This document shows positions 8,008 through 16,043 of a stretch of DNA of 64,000 bases, piece by piece. The notes below the pieces were generated by a model. That model ran no database searches. It saw nothing but the letters and a program-made list of their open reading frames with translations, and had not been told where the DNA came from. This DNA comes from Mycobacterium gordonae. Its GTDB lineage: Bacteria; Actinomycetota; Actinomycetes; Mycobacteriales; Mycobacteriaceae. Location: contig NZ_LKTM01000112.1 in assembly GCF_001417955.2 (NCBI RefSeq), positions 62,001-126,000 of the forward strand, in the 5' to 3' direction. Each line of letters opens with the position of its first letter. Within the stretch, counting starts at the first letter, position 1. The translations under genes and the position numbers were made by a program.

Positions 8008-10467
8008 TCATCGTCCCGTGGGTGGTTTAGCCACGTTTCCGGGGTCGGGTAGCCCCGCATAGTCGATCACAGTGTTCTTCATACCTTCTTCGTACTTCGT
8101 GTCCCAGCTCCCGACGTCTATCTGATGACTGCCTTCCCAATTCGAGTAGATTTGCTTGAATTTGTCGCCGTTCTGTGTGACGGCGTTCCAGTCGAGTTTC
8201 CAGCCGTTGCTGCCGTCGGGAACGAAGAAATTCACCGGTCCGTCCGGAGTCTGCACATTCTGAAATGCACTGACAACCGATGGGTCCCGAATCTCGTATC
8301 CGGAGACGATGCTGTAGTCATGATAGATGCTGTCATTGAGGATGGTGAATTGTGCGTCGTTATTCCGCAGCGCGGCCGCGGCGGCTTGTTGTATGTCGTT
8401 CGACGGTGTCAGCGGTGGTAGCTCGTCCAGTTTGAGGTAGGGGTTATATCCGTCAATCACCATTTTTCCGAGGAACGACAACGCATCCCCGCCGGGTAAT
8501 TTACTCAGGGGCAGGGCGCCGAAGACGTCGCTGATCATGCCTTTCTTACTGTCCCAGTCCGCAGACCGCTGGTTGTATTCCAGGATGCGCGCGGTGTCGT
8601 GATTGGCCTTCATGGCATCCAGTTCTGCGCTGTAGCCTCCGTGCACAGCGGTGTCTAATTGGCCGGCCGCGTGCGCATATTTTATTTCGCCGGTCTCTCC
8701 ATACCGCTCGGCGTAGTGATGCTCCCAGGATGCCGCTGCCGCCTGGAGTCCTTCTGCCGAGGCAGGGTCGGAGGACAGCACCTTGAACAGATTCAACAGG
8801 TCAGTCGAATTCTTGAATCCAGGGACACCGGCCGAATCGATACCCGGCACCTCGATTCCCCCGAGGTTTCCGAAGTACGGGGTCAGGTTGCGAGTCAATG
8901 CCTTGACCAGTTCCGGATCACGCTGCCCCAAACTCTCGAATTGTCCTGAGGGGTTTCCGTCGGCACCCAGGATCGGGATTTTTCCGCCCAGCAATTCGTG
9001 GTGCGTAGCAGTCAGACGCGCCAGCGAGTCCGCAGCAACCGCCGCATGGTGGCCCTCGAAGCCGGGGGTGTGCGCATTGGGACCGATCCAGTCCAGCATG
9101 TCCTTCCAACCGTGGTCGTTCGGGTCGAAACGCACCGTCGCCAGTGCCTCGAACGCATGACCGTTGTCGAAATGGCCCCCGGCGACCCGGTCCATCGCCG
9201 GACCGGCGTGTAGAAAATCAGCCACGGCCTGATGGTCGACGGAGGCGTTGGACATCATCGCGCTGACCGTTTCGTTGACCTTGCTGAGCGAAACGTACTC
9301 ACGCCGGAGATCGCCCTTCGGCTGATCGGGATCAGCAATGACGGCGATCGGCGACCGTTCGGTGGCGGCGATCCGCGATGCCTGGTTGAGCAGCGCCCGG
9401 TCGACGTCTGAACCCAGCGCCAAACCCTTATTGCCTTTGCCCAGCATGTCATTGAGTGCATTGAACTGCGTCACCGGTATCGACCGGGATCCGAACTCCG
9501 GGCTGCCGATCAACCCCGCCGGATCCTTGGTGAGTAACTCACTGACTTTGGTGGGCAACGTCTGTAGTCCACCATGGGCACCGAGTGCAGTCTGCGTGTT
9601 CGGGTTGCCCATCATCCGCATGCCGTCGCCCATTGCCCCTTGCAGGCCGTACTTGCCCATCGCCGCGTCGATGTCGGCCACCGATTTGCCGTCCATCGCG
9701 TGCATCAACGACGTCAGATAGTCGTACTGCCCTTGTGGCATGTCCGCAGGTCTGCCATTGGCCAAGGCCGCCGACTCTTCTGGTGTCCAGCGCGTCAACG
9801 ACGCGCGCACCCGAGCCACTTGCTGAGGTGTGGCGTTGCCACCCAAGATGGCGCCGGCGTCATCACGGGCCTGCTGGCCTCCCACCAGGCCAGTGGCGAT
9901 GGGCGCGGCTGCACCGAGTTCGGCCTTGGCCGCGTCAATCGCGTTCTTGGTGTCGGCGTCCGCTACGCCCAATTCGTCGGCGAGCCGCTGCAACGTCGCG
10001 GTTCCGGTCGCCGCTTCGTTCGCACGCTGGGCCTTGAGGCTGTCCATCTGATCCTGCGCGGCCTGCTCATCCGAGCCCAGCAGCATCAACGCCATCTTGC
10101 CCATGTTGTAGTTGTATCTGTCGGTGACTTTCCAGTCCTCGGACACGTCGAAGTCGTCGCCTTCGAAACCCTTGCCCTGCGAACGAAGACTGTCGATCAT
10201 CGGCTGCATGGCCTTCGCGCCGTTCTCGTACGCGTTGGCCAGCGCGTCATAGCCCGCAGCGACTTTCCGGTCCTGAGCAAGCTCTCGATCGGCCCTTCCG
10301 TCGCACGCGTTCTGGGTGTCACCTTTCCAATCAAGGCCATGAACGGTTTGTCGGACGGTTTCGGCGGCCGCCAGCATCCTGCGGCCTACCTCGCGGGTCG
10401 GGGCAGCCAGATCGGCCAACGCGTTGGCGTTCGCGTTGTAGACCATCGTCTTTTGCGGACGTGTCAC
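8008..10467 (-). CDS. Large protein with N-terminal WXG100-like segment, candidate T7SS effector
   Basis: The 819-residue product starts with an all-helical segment that has Trp47-Lys48-Gly49 (LDWKGDT), where WXG100 proteins carry their WXG turn, so the first 100 residues or so look like an ESX export domain. The middle (about 150-500) is Ala-rich and helical; mycobacterial proteins of this general type are sometimes annotated as TPR-repeat-region proteins. The last 300 residues change character (more Tyr, Asn, Asp, ending in DYAGLPDPGNVAKPPTGR) and are coded by lower-GC DNA: 65 G/C in 120 bases at 8281-8400 against 41 in 60 at 9001-9060. This resembles a conserved export head with a variable tail. 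The GTG start at 10467 may be replaced by ATG at 10446. Function is not identified. Confidence 0.78.
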   Translation of the reverse strand: MTRPQKTMVYNANANALADLAAPTREVGRRMLAAAETVRQTVHGLDWKGDTQNACDGRADRELAQDRKVAAGYDALANAYENGAKAMQPMIDSLRSQGKGFEGDDFDVSEDWKVTDRYNYNMGKMALMLLGSDEQAAQDQMDSLKAQRANEAATGTATLQRLADELGVADADTKNAIDAAKAELGAAAPIATGLVGGQQARDDAGAILGGNATPQQVARVRASLTRWTPEESAALANGRPADMPQGQYDYLTSLMHAMDGKSVADIDAAMGKYGLQGAMGDGMRMMGNPNTQTALGAHGGLQTLPTKVSELLTKDPAGLIGSPEFGSRSIPVTQFNALNDMLGKGNKGLALGSDVDRALLNQASRIAATERSPIAVIADPDQPKGDLRREYVSLSKVNETVSAMMSNASVDHQAVADFLHAGPAMDRVAGGHFDNGHAFEALATVRFDPNDHGWKDMLDWIGPNAHTPGFEGHHAAVAADSLARLTATHHELLGGKIPILGADGNPSGQFESLGQRDPELVKALTRNLTPYFGNLGGIEVPGIDSAGVPGFKNSTDLLNLFKVLSSDPASAEGLQAAAASWEHHYAERYGETGEIKYAHAAGQLDTAVHGGYSAELDAMKANHDTARILEYNQRSADWDSKKGMISDVFGALPLSKLPGGDALSFLGKMVIDGYNPYLKLDELPPLTPSNDIQQAAAAALRNNDAQFTILNDSIYHDYSIVSGYEIRDPSVVSAFQNVQTPDGPVNFFVPDGSNGWKLDWNAVTQNGDKFKQIYSNWEGSHQIDVGSWDTKYEEGMKNTVIDYAGLPDPGNVAKPPTGR

Positions 10468-10498
10468 TACATCGGTCCAGGTCGTGGATTACGGAGAG

Positions 10499-10849
10499 CT
10501 AGGACGCCGGGTTCATATCACCTAGCGCTGTCATCGATTTACCGACCGCTGTCGTCAACGCCTGCTGTCGCGTTTGTGGTGGCAGCGCTTGGTCAGCCAA
10601 CTGGAAAATGGTTGCGGCTCCGCGAATCATCTCAGACATCTTCTCGTAGCGTCCGGCCACGACACCCAACGAATCAGCCACCGCTTCCTTCACCCCGGCC
10701 AACGCCCCGGCGGTCTGAAATCCGGCCAGCCCGCCGGCTGCGGCACCGGTGTCCGGCGATTGGATGGCGGCAATAGTGCTCTTTGCTGCGCCGATCGCGT
10801 TGGCTCCCGCCAGCACATTGTCGAAGTTCACCTCTAAAAGCGGGGCCAC
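10499..10849 (-). CDS. EspC-like small ESX protein
   Basis: This 116-residue helical protein lies between the Esx pair and the large WXG-headed gene. It has an N-terminal LEVNFDNVL-type start, a Gly/Ala-rich turn near residue 40 and a long second helix ending in IFQLADQAL. That ending matches the place and pattern of the T7SS export motif YxxxD/E, except that Phe82 replaces Tyr and Asp86 is kept, as in the EspC/EspF family. The GTG start is preceded by a strong AAGGAGG. It is probably a secreted partner or chaperone for the following gene, only 31 bases downstream. Family placement rests on motif and helix layout, not on a full match. Confidence 0.65.
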   Translation of the reverse strand: MAPLLEVNFDNVLAGANAIGAAKSTIAAIQSPDTGAAAGGLAGFQTAGALAGVKEAVADSLGVVAGRYEKMSEMIRGAATIFQLADQALPPQTRQQALTTAVGKSMTALGDMNPAS

Positions 10850-10943
10850 TCATATCCTCCTTGACAGATTCGCTGATGCTGCGACGTAGGCCCGGACTCA
10901 CCGAGAACAGTGAGCCCGGGCCACGGTCAGGCCGCCGGAACGA

Positions 10944-11240
10944 TCAGCAGCTGATGTTGGCAGCCTGGCTGTTGTCGAGGTCCTGAACCTGCTGGTTCTG
11001 GTCGACGGCACGCGCCCGTGTGGTGTGCAGATCGTTGATGATCTCGTCCATCTCGTTGGAGAACTGCGTGCGCAGCGCGTGAATCTCTTCCGGGGCGTGG
11101 CCGGTGTAGGCCCCCGAGGTGAGCGCGTTGAACAGTTGGTCGACTTCGCTGCGCATCTGCTCGGCGTCGGAGGTGATGCTGCCGATCAGGTCCAGCGATT
11201 CGTAGTTCGCCGCGAAGTTGTACTTGATGCTGTGCGTCAT
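10944..11240 (-). CDS. Esx/WXG100-family protein without the Trp
   Basis: This 98-residue protein has the length, helix-turn-helix layout and position of an Esx protein, forming a heterodimer with the product of the gene 17 bases upstream. At the turn the WXG is replaced by Tyr45-Thr46-Gly47 (GAYTGHAP). The N terminus (MTHSIKYNFAANYESLD) is like EsxC-type partners, which also depart from the canonical motif. No clear YxxxD/E occurs at the C terminus, which ends in Cys. An AGGAG ribosome binding site lies before the ATG. Known biology: one Esx partner often carries the export motif for both. I infer secretion as a pair. Confidence 0.83.
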   Translation of the reverse strand: MTHSIKYNFAANYESLDLIGSITSDAEQMRSEVDQLFNALTSGAYTGHAPEEIHALRTQFSNEMDEIINDLHTTRARAVDQNQQVQDLDNSQAANISC

Positions 11241-11257
11241 GATCTTCTCCTGAATTC

Positions 11258-11533
11258 CTAGCCGTCGAGGTTCTGGTGGGCCTGGATGTACTGCATCGAG
11301 CTTTCTGCGAGATTCTTTGTGCGCTGCTGGATTTGGGTCAGGTGCTCGAGGTGCTCGGTCATGCGTCCGTGGAACACCTGGGCCTGGTTGCCGGCCCAGT
11401 TCGGGCCGACCATCAGATTGACTTCGTCTTCCATCTTGCGCAGCAGTCGGTCGGTCTCGACGAGGTGCTCGTGGATCGACTTGACTTGTGGTGGTGCGTC
11501 TTCGGTGACTTCAAACTGCCCTGGAACTGCCAT
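11258..11533 (-). CDS. WXG100-family Esx protein
   Basis: This 91-residue product is the second Esx partner. It has WXG as Trp46-Ala47-Gly48 (PNWAGNQ) between two amphipathic helices, the standard WXG100 fold. The C-terminal helix ends in SMQYIQAHQNLDG; the Tyr is followed by His rather than Asp/Glu at the fourth position, so the export motif is not canonical. The ATG follows a perfect AAAGGAG. Gene order EspG - Esx - Esx is like ESX-2 of M. tuberculosis but with EspG before rather than after the pair. The heterodimer is probably exported through this locus's own channel. Confidence 0.88.
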   Translation of the reverse strand: MAVPGQFEVTEDAPPQVKSIHEHLVETDRLLRKMEDEVNLMVGPNWAGNQAQVFHGRMTEHLEHLTQIQQRTKNLAESSMQYIQAHQNLDG

Positions 11534-11600
11534 GTTTACTCCTTTGTCGGGTGCCCTGGATGGTCGGGCACGACGGGTCTGGTCTCATCGAAAAACCGTG

Positions 11601-12419
11601 CTACACCAATGACGCCTCCCACTGGTCCGTCGATATTTCGACAAGCTGGCGGATCGCCTGGCCGATCGCGTGATCCGAACCCGGCTTCAACGTGGTCCAC
11701 AGCTGGCCGCTCGGTGAGGCACTCGGTGCGGCCACGATGCGGCCCTTCCTGGTGTAGAACACCCCCGCCGCGGCGGGACGACGGGTGAACCGGTCCTGTT
11801 CGGGGCACAGTGCGTAGTACACGATCTCCGCGAACGCCATTCGTGACGAAAGTGCGGCTCCCAGAACCATTGCCGCGCGCGGCTCGGCGCCCAGGGCACG
11901 GACCCGGTCGGCCAGCTGCCGTGCGTCATGAGTGCCGATGAGGTTGCGGGTGACGATTTCCGTCGGCGCTCCGACCGGCGTGACGTCGGCGGCTTCCGCA
12001 CGCGGCAGCGCACCGATCAGCGCGTGCGTGGCCCAGGAGAGGCTCGCGGCATCGTTTGCCGCCTGCAGGCTGATGTTGTTGCTCACCCGTCGCGCAACCA
12101 CACCCGAAGCGCCGCAACGAATTACGCAAACCCGTGCGATGCCGTCCGGGGTGACCAGCCGCATCGCGAGCTCGCGCTCCGGCCGGCGCAGCGCCCGCAA
12201 CAGCGGCGCCAGGTCGGGATCGATCGCACCGTCGGCGATCAGGCCGCGTGCGATGAGGCTGCGGGTGGCCGCGTCGAAAGCCGCCTCAAGGGTGTCGACG
12301 CGCTCATACCGCGGCCGCACATCCAGCACGGTGGGAAACCCCTGAACACCGGCCCGCTCACCGACGACCTGCAGTTCGTCGTCAGTCAGCGTGAACCCGG
12401 ACGTCACGGCGGCGGTCAC
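11601..12419 (-). CDS. espG: EspG, PE-PPE specific cytosolic chaperone
   Basis: EspG proteins bind the tip of PPE partners in the cytosol and keep PE-PPE dimers soluble for delivery to EccC. The 272-residue product has the family length and plan: an N-terminal strand/helix segment (LTDDELQVVGERAGVQGFP), RxPERELAMRLV, then a C-terminal half with GVFYTRKGRIVAAPSASPSG and a final helix over PGSDHAIGQAIRQLVE. The GTG start overlaps the PPE stop (GTGA), so chaperone and client are translationally coupled. EspG sequences diverge strongly between ESX systems, so I cannot assign the subtype from sequence alone. Confidence 0.85.
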   Translation of the reverse strand: MTAAVTSGFTLTDDELQVVGERAGVQGFPTVLDVRPRYERVDTLEAAFDAATRSLIARGLIADGAIDPDLAPLLRALRRPERELAMRLVTPDGIARVCVIRCGASGVVARRVSNNISLQAANDAASLSWATHALIGALPRAEAADVTPVGAPTEIVTRNLIGTHDARQLADRVRALGAEPRAAMVLGAALSSRMAFAEIVYYALCPEQDRFTRRPAAAGVFYTRKGRIVAAPSASPSGQLWTTLKPGSDHAIGQAIRQLVEISTDQWEASLV

Positions 12420-13489
12420 AGGCTCACCTCCTGCTCAGCGCCGATCACCGGCGGGGAGACCCACCGATCGGACACCTGCTGCAGCGTCCGCTCGGGTTCG
12501 TCGGCAAAGCCTTCCGGCTGCTGCGGATCGGGCGCGGCGAGGTCGTCGAAGATCGCGGTGTTGGGGCCCCAGCTGACGTGCGAAACCTCGAAGGGTGCGT
12601 CACTCTGCTGCGCGGCCGGCAGCCAGGACTGGCCGCCGTCGGACAGGCCGGCTCCGGCTTCGCCCGCCCCTTCCAGCGTGCCCGCCTCGCGGAACGACTC
12701 GTAGGACTGGCCGCTGCCGTCGCGCCGGTTCCCAGCCATCGGCGCATAACCTCCGCCGCGGCCCATCCCGGAGCCACTGGAACCGTCAGATTTGAAGCTG
12801 GTCTTCTTCAGTTCCTTGGCCTCGGCGCTGGCCGCGACCGGGGTAGCCAGCATGGGTGACAGCTGGCGCGCCGCGCCACCACCACCGCCGCCACCGCGCG
12901 ACCCGCCGCCGGACTTGCCGTCCTTCTCGCCTTTGAGTGCAGCGGAATTGGTGACCTGCGGCGGAACCGGCTGTTCCCATGGTTCGGCGAGTTCGGAGAC
13001 GGCGTCCTCGTAGCGATGCATCACCGCGGCGGCGTCCGCCTGCTGCGCGGACGCGGCTTCTTCGAATTCGGCGAAGCTGCCCTGCACGATTGCGCCGTTG
13101 TAGGCCGACAACGACGCCATCATGTCCTGGGCCGCTTTGGCTTCGATGGCTTCGGACACGCTGGGCATCGACAGGATGGCAACGGTGTTCGCGACGGCGG
13201 CCTCTTCGGCCCGGCGGCCGTTGGCGGCGGCGCTCAGGCTGGCCGCCTGCAGCCACTTGCCGAACGCCTCCAGCTTGCGGACGGCAGCTTCGGAGGCGTT
13301 GCTCTCCCACGACCCCCGGACGCTTTCGACCAACCGGTCGTAATCGGCTGAAATCTTGGCGAATTCGTTGGCCACCCGGATCCACGCGGCGCCGGCCTCA
13401 CCGACCGAGGAGGGGCCGGGACCCTCGGTCAGATCGCGCGCCAGCTGCTCGGTGCTGCGCGATTCCCAGACCACGTTGGTGAATCCCAT
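12416..13489 (-). CDS. PPE-family protein lacking the PPE motif
   Basis: The N-terminal 180 residues have PPE-domain features: GPGP at 23-26, GAAW at 33-36 followed by an AAEL-like helix, a Trp61 turn where PPE proteins carry their W-x-G, and the long second hairpin. The name-giving Pro-Pro-Glu near residue 8 is replaced by VWESRST. The C terminus (about 180-357) is Gly/Ser-rich and probably disordered. PPE proteins pair with a PE protein and are exported by ESX systems; the PE gene lies 54 bases upstream and EspG overlaps downstream. A strong AAAGGAGG precedes the ATG. It is most like the atypical PPE encoded inside ESX loci rather than the large expanded families. Confidence 0.8.
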   Translation of the reverse strand: MGFTNVVWESRSTEQLARDLTEGPGPSSVGEAGAAWIRVANEFAKISADYDRLVESVRGSWESNASEAAVRKLEAFGKWLQAASLSAAANGRRAEEAAVANTVAILSMPSVSEAIEAKAAQDMMASLSAYNGAIVQGSFAEFEEAASAQQADAAAVMHRYEDAVSELAEPWEQPVPPQVTNSAALKGEKDGKSGGGSRGGGGGGGAARQLSPMLATPVAASAEAKELKKTSFKSDGSSGSGMGRGGGYAPMAGNRRDGSGQSYESFREAGTLEGAGEAGAGLSDGGQSWLPAAQQSDAPFEVSHVSWGPNTAIFDDLAAPDPQQPEGFADEPERTLQQVSDRWVSPPVIGAEQEVSL

Positions 13490-13543
13490 TGCCGTTACCT
13501 CCTTTCGGTGTCTTCGCGATGTGCCGGTGCTGGTCGGTCCGAA

Positions 13544-13834
13544 TCAGTCCGCGAGATCGGTATCGGAGATGCGTCCCGCGTGGGTGCGCATGGTCGCCGA
13601 GACCTCGCGAATCTCGTTGGCGCCCTGGTCGGATGCCTTGGTGAACGACCCGTGCACCTCGTTGAGGGTGTGGGCGACGCGCTGAGAAACCTCGTCCTGA
13701 CCCGACGCGATGGTGGTCAGGTTGGGCCGCTCGGTGTCCAGCACGTGCTGCATCCGGTTGGCGAGTTCGTCGAGTTGCCGGGTCACCTCGGTGACCTCGT
13801 CGGGCCGGATCGAAAGTCGGTTGTAGTCGGTCAT
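13544..13834 (-). CDS. PE-family-like protein with PD in place of PE
   Basis: This 96-residue all-helical protein precedes the PPE gene, the usual PE position. It has Pro11-Asp12 (IRPDEVTEV) where PE proteins carry Pro-Glu, and DEVSQRVAHTLNEVHGSF at 47-64, which follows the conserved DEVS...F..H block of PE domains. The C terminus lacks a clear YxxxD/E motif. Length equals a bare PE domain with no tail, as for PE proteins inside ESX loci such as PE35/PE36. An AGGAG box precedes the ATG. The expected product is a PE/PPE heterodimer with the downstream PPE. An alternative reading as a divergent Esx protein is possible. Confidence 0.72.
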   Translation of the reverse strand: MTDYNRLSIRPDEVTEVTRQLDELANRMQHVLDTERPNLTTIASGQDEVSQRVAHTLNEVHGSFTKASDQGANEIREVSATMRTHAGRISDTDLAD

Positions 13835-13844
13835 GTCGGTGCTC

Positions 13845-15209
13845 CTAGATTCGAAGTTTGATGTCGGGGCTGTCGTCGGGATCGATTGTGGTGTCGCCGA
13901 TTACGGCTGGACTGGCATGGCCGAGGTCGCCCACGATCTCGCCGCCCTGATCGGTCGTGTGCAGGAACGAGGCGGCGGTGTGGTTGCCGCCGGCACCGGC
14001 CTTGCCGCCGTGAGCGCCGGCCGCGCCGCCCATCATTCCCGCGCCGCCCATGCCCATTCCGGCCGCACCGCCGCCGACCGAGGCTCGCGCGGCGCCGATG
14101 GATCGTGCCGCGGCGGCGCCGCTGTTCTCGTTCTGCACCAGCGGCGAGGAGGCGGGGCTGCGGGCCGGTGTGGTCGCACCGACCCCACCGCCGCCGCCAC
14201 CGTGCCCGCCGCCGCTGGGGTGGGTCGAGCTGACCATGCGGCCCGTGTGGCCCAGAGCGGAGGCGGGTGACGCAGCGCCCTGCCCGGCTTGGCCCAGACT
14301 CGATATCAACCCGGTGCCGGCCTGCATGCCCGCCTGCAGGGCCTGGGTGCCGGCCTGGACGCCCATCGTCAGCGGCATCATGCCCATCTGCATCGCCGGG
14401 CCGATCATGCTCATGCCCACCGACATCATCGGGCCGAGCATTCCCATGGCCATCTGAGGTCCCTGCGCAATGGCGACCGGAGCACCGGTGGCGGTGGTGG
14501 TGGCCGCCTGGCTGGTCAACGTGCTTTCCAGCTCGGTGATGCACTCGGTGGCCAGCGCGCTGGCCCGGGATGCGGACTCGACCATGTTCGCCGCGGTCCA
14601 CGGCAGCCCGGCGGCCAGGCCTTCCAACTCGTGCTGGCACTGCTGCAGGATCTCCAGCAAGCGCGCCTGGCCCTGGGCGACGTTGGCGGCCGCGGCGCTG
14701 TATTCGCCGCCGAGTGCGGTGCCCTGGGCGGCCACCGCGGCGCCGTTGGCCAGGGTCTCGCCGGTCTTGGCGGCGGCGGCACCGGCCCCGGCGCCGGACC
14801 AGCCCTGACCGCCCATGCCGCCCATCATCTGGCTCATGGCCTGCTGCACACCGCCCGCAGCTTGCTGGAAGGCCTGCGTGATCCCGCCGAACATTTGCGT
14901 CGGATTGAGGCCCTGGAACAGGCCCGGTCCCAGGGTGCCCAGCATGTCGGTGACGGGCTTGAGCAGCCCACTGGTGAAGTTGCTGCCCATGCCGCCGGGA
15001 CCGGCGGCGCCGGCGAGTTCGGCGGGGATGTCTTCGCCGGGTATGCCCGGGCCGCCGGCGGGGAGCTGCCCCAGGTTGAACTGGTTCAGGATGTCCTGAA
15101 CGGGCCGGTTCAGCCACTCCTGCAGGTCGTTTTCCATCTGGTTGACGACCGGGGTGTGATCGAAATCGGGAATCGGCCCGGGCTGCGGCGCCGGGTCGGT
15201 GGTGGCCAC
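13845..15209 (-). CDS. EspA/EspE-like large ESX-associated protein
   Basis: The 454-residue product is Gly/Ala/Met-rich and lacks a signal peptide. An N-terminal helical region (PVVNQMENDLQEWLNRPVQ) is followed by a Gly/Met-rich stretch, a long helical hairpin around residues 150-235 (ARLLEILQQCQHELEGLAAG), hydrophobic Met/Gly repeats (MGMLGPMMSVGMSMIGPAM) and a disordered Gly/Ala-rich tail. This architecture resembles the secreted EspA/EspE/EspB group in general form, but I see no specific signature. The gene starts 10 bases after a 95-residue partner (15220-15507), a small/large pairing like EspC-EspA or EspF-EspE, though with the small gene first. I infer an ESX substrate; function unknown. 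Confidence 0.65.
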   Translation of the reverse strand: MATTDPAPQPGPIPDFDHTPVVNQMENDLQEWLNRPVQDILNQFNLGQLPAGGPGIPGEDIPAELAGAAGPGGMGSNFTSGLLKPVTDMLGTLGPGLFQGLNPTQMFGGITQAFQQAAGGVQQAMSQMMGGMGGQGWSGAGAGAAAAKTGETLANGAAVAAQGTALGGEYSAAAANVAQGQARLLEILQQCQHELEGLAAGLPWTAANMVESASRASALATECITELESTLTSQAATTTATGAPVAIAQGPQMAMGMLGPMMSVGMSMIGPAMQMGMMPLTMGVQAGTQALQAGMQAGTGLISSLGQAGQGAASPASALGHTGRMVSSTHPSGGGHGGGGGGVGATTPARSPASSPLVQNENSGAAAARSIGAARASVGGGAAGMGMGGAGMMGGAAGAHGGKAGAGGNHTAASFLHTTDQGGEIVGDLGHASPAVIGDTTIDPDDSPDIKLRI

Positions 15210-15219
15210 GACCGGCGAC

Positions 15220-15507
15220 CTAGACGTCGGTGGCGTCGATCGCGGCGTGGGTCGCGCCGACGATGTGGGTTGCCGCGCCGAGCGCCCCGTGCTTGGCGGC
15301 GGTCATCATCCCGCTGGCGACATTGTTCGCCGTGGATTCGAACATCGCCGGGATCATGTTCGCCGCGGCGATCGGGCCGAGCGCCATCGAAAACGAGCTC
15401 AGCTGCGCCGGTGTGACCGCACTGAAGGCGGTGGTGATGGCGGTGCCCGCGGCCTCCTGCGCGTCGGTGAGCGCCTCCATGAACTCGGGCTGTAATTCAA
15501 ATGTCAT
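15220..15507 (-). CDS. Small helical Esp-like partner protein
   Basis: This 95-residue Ala-rich protein (MTFELQPEFMEALTDAQEAA) looks like a helix-turn-helix T7SS small protein, with a mid-chain break near AVTPAQLSSFS and a C-terminal helix ending HAAIDATDV. I see no WXG and no Tyr in an export motif. Its start reads like PE proteins (x-L-Q-P-E at residues 5-8), so a very divergent PE-like protein is possible. The ATG at 15507 is preceded by GGGGAAAGAAG, which fixes it against a longer frame to 15675. It sits 10 bases before the large Esp-like gene, suggesting a heterodimer or chaperone pair. Confidence 0.62.
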   Translation of the reverse strand: MTFELQPEFMEALTDAQEAAGTAITTAFSAVTPAQLSSFSMALGPIAAANMIPAMFESTANNVASGMMTAAKHGALGAATHIVGATHAAIDATDV

Positions 15508-15692
15508 AGTCGGCTTCTTTCCCCCAGGATTCCCGTTGAGCTGCCGCTGGCGCTGGTCTCTCAACCTTAAGTGCCGTCGCCACCAATAAATTGCACGAAA
15601 TTTAAGCAGACTTTCGGAATGACCGCAGTTCACGTGTGTGCAATAACGCGAGGGTAGTGCTCGACATATGTTCAATAAGATGCGGAAGTCGG

Positions 15693-16043
15693 CTATCTCG
15701 GTTCGATAACGGTGCCATCGGAGCGGGTCAGCGGGGCCTTTTGGAGCTCGTCCATGCGGGTCATGAACTCCTTCAGCAGGAAGTTGTACCGCTCGGCGGC
15801 CACCTTGGCCGCGGCCTGCGCGGTCTCCACGATCAGGGCGGCCAGCGCGTCGGGGTCAAGGCGGCTCGCCGGGGGGCCCAGCCACAGTCCGGTGAGACTG
15901 CCGAGCCCGTCCACTTCGGCGCTCACCGCCCGGTCGCGGCTGGTCACCCGCGCTGTGATGGTCTTGGATTGCTCGGTCATCGCCTGCATCAGGTCGCGTT
16001 GCTTGATGGCCCGCGCGATCACGGACTGCGCCAGGCTGGTCAT
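15693..16043 (-). CDS. EspL-like YbaB/EbfC-family protein
   Basis: The 116-residue product has the YbaB-like layout: an N-terminal helix (LAQSVIARAIKQRDLMQAMT), a central beta segment (ITARVTSRDRAVSAEVDGLGSLTGLWL) and a long C-terminal helix (PDALAALIVETAQAAAKVAAERY). EspL in ESX-1 belongs to this class and stabilises other Esp proteins inside the cell. The ATG overlaps the stop of the EspD/H-like gene (ATGA), so the two are coupled. There is no signal peptide, so it is probably cytosolic. Assignment rests on fold pattern and ESX context. Confidence 0.68.
   Translation of the reverse strand: MTSLAQSVIARAIKQRDLMQAMTEQSKTITARVTSRDRAVSAEVDGLGSLTGLWLGPPASRLDPDALAALIVETAQAAAKVAAERYNFLLKEFMTRMDELQKAPLTRSDGTVIEPR

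Noticed and set aside
9574..10776. 400-codon + strand frame opposite the large WXG-headed gene
   Set aside because: Antisense shadow with Arg/His-rich composition and no domain; the minus-strand gene has consistent protein features.
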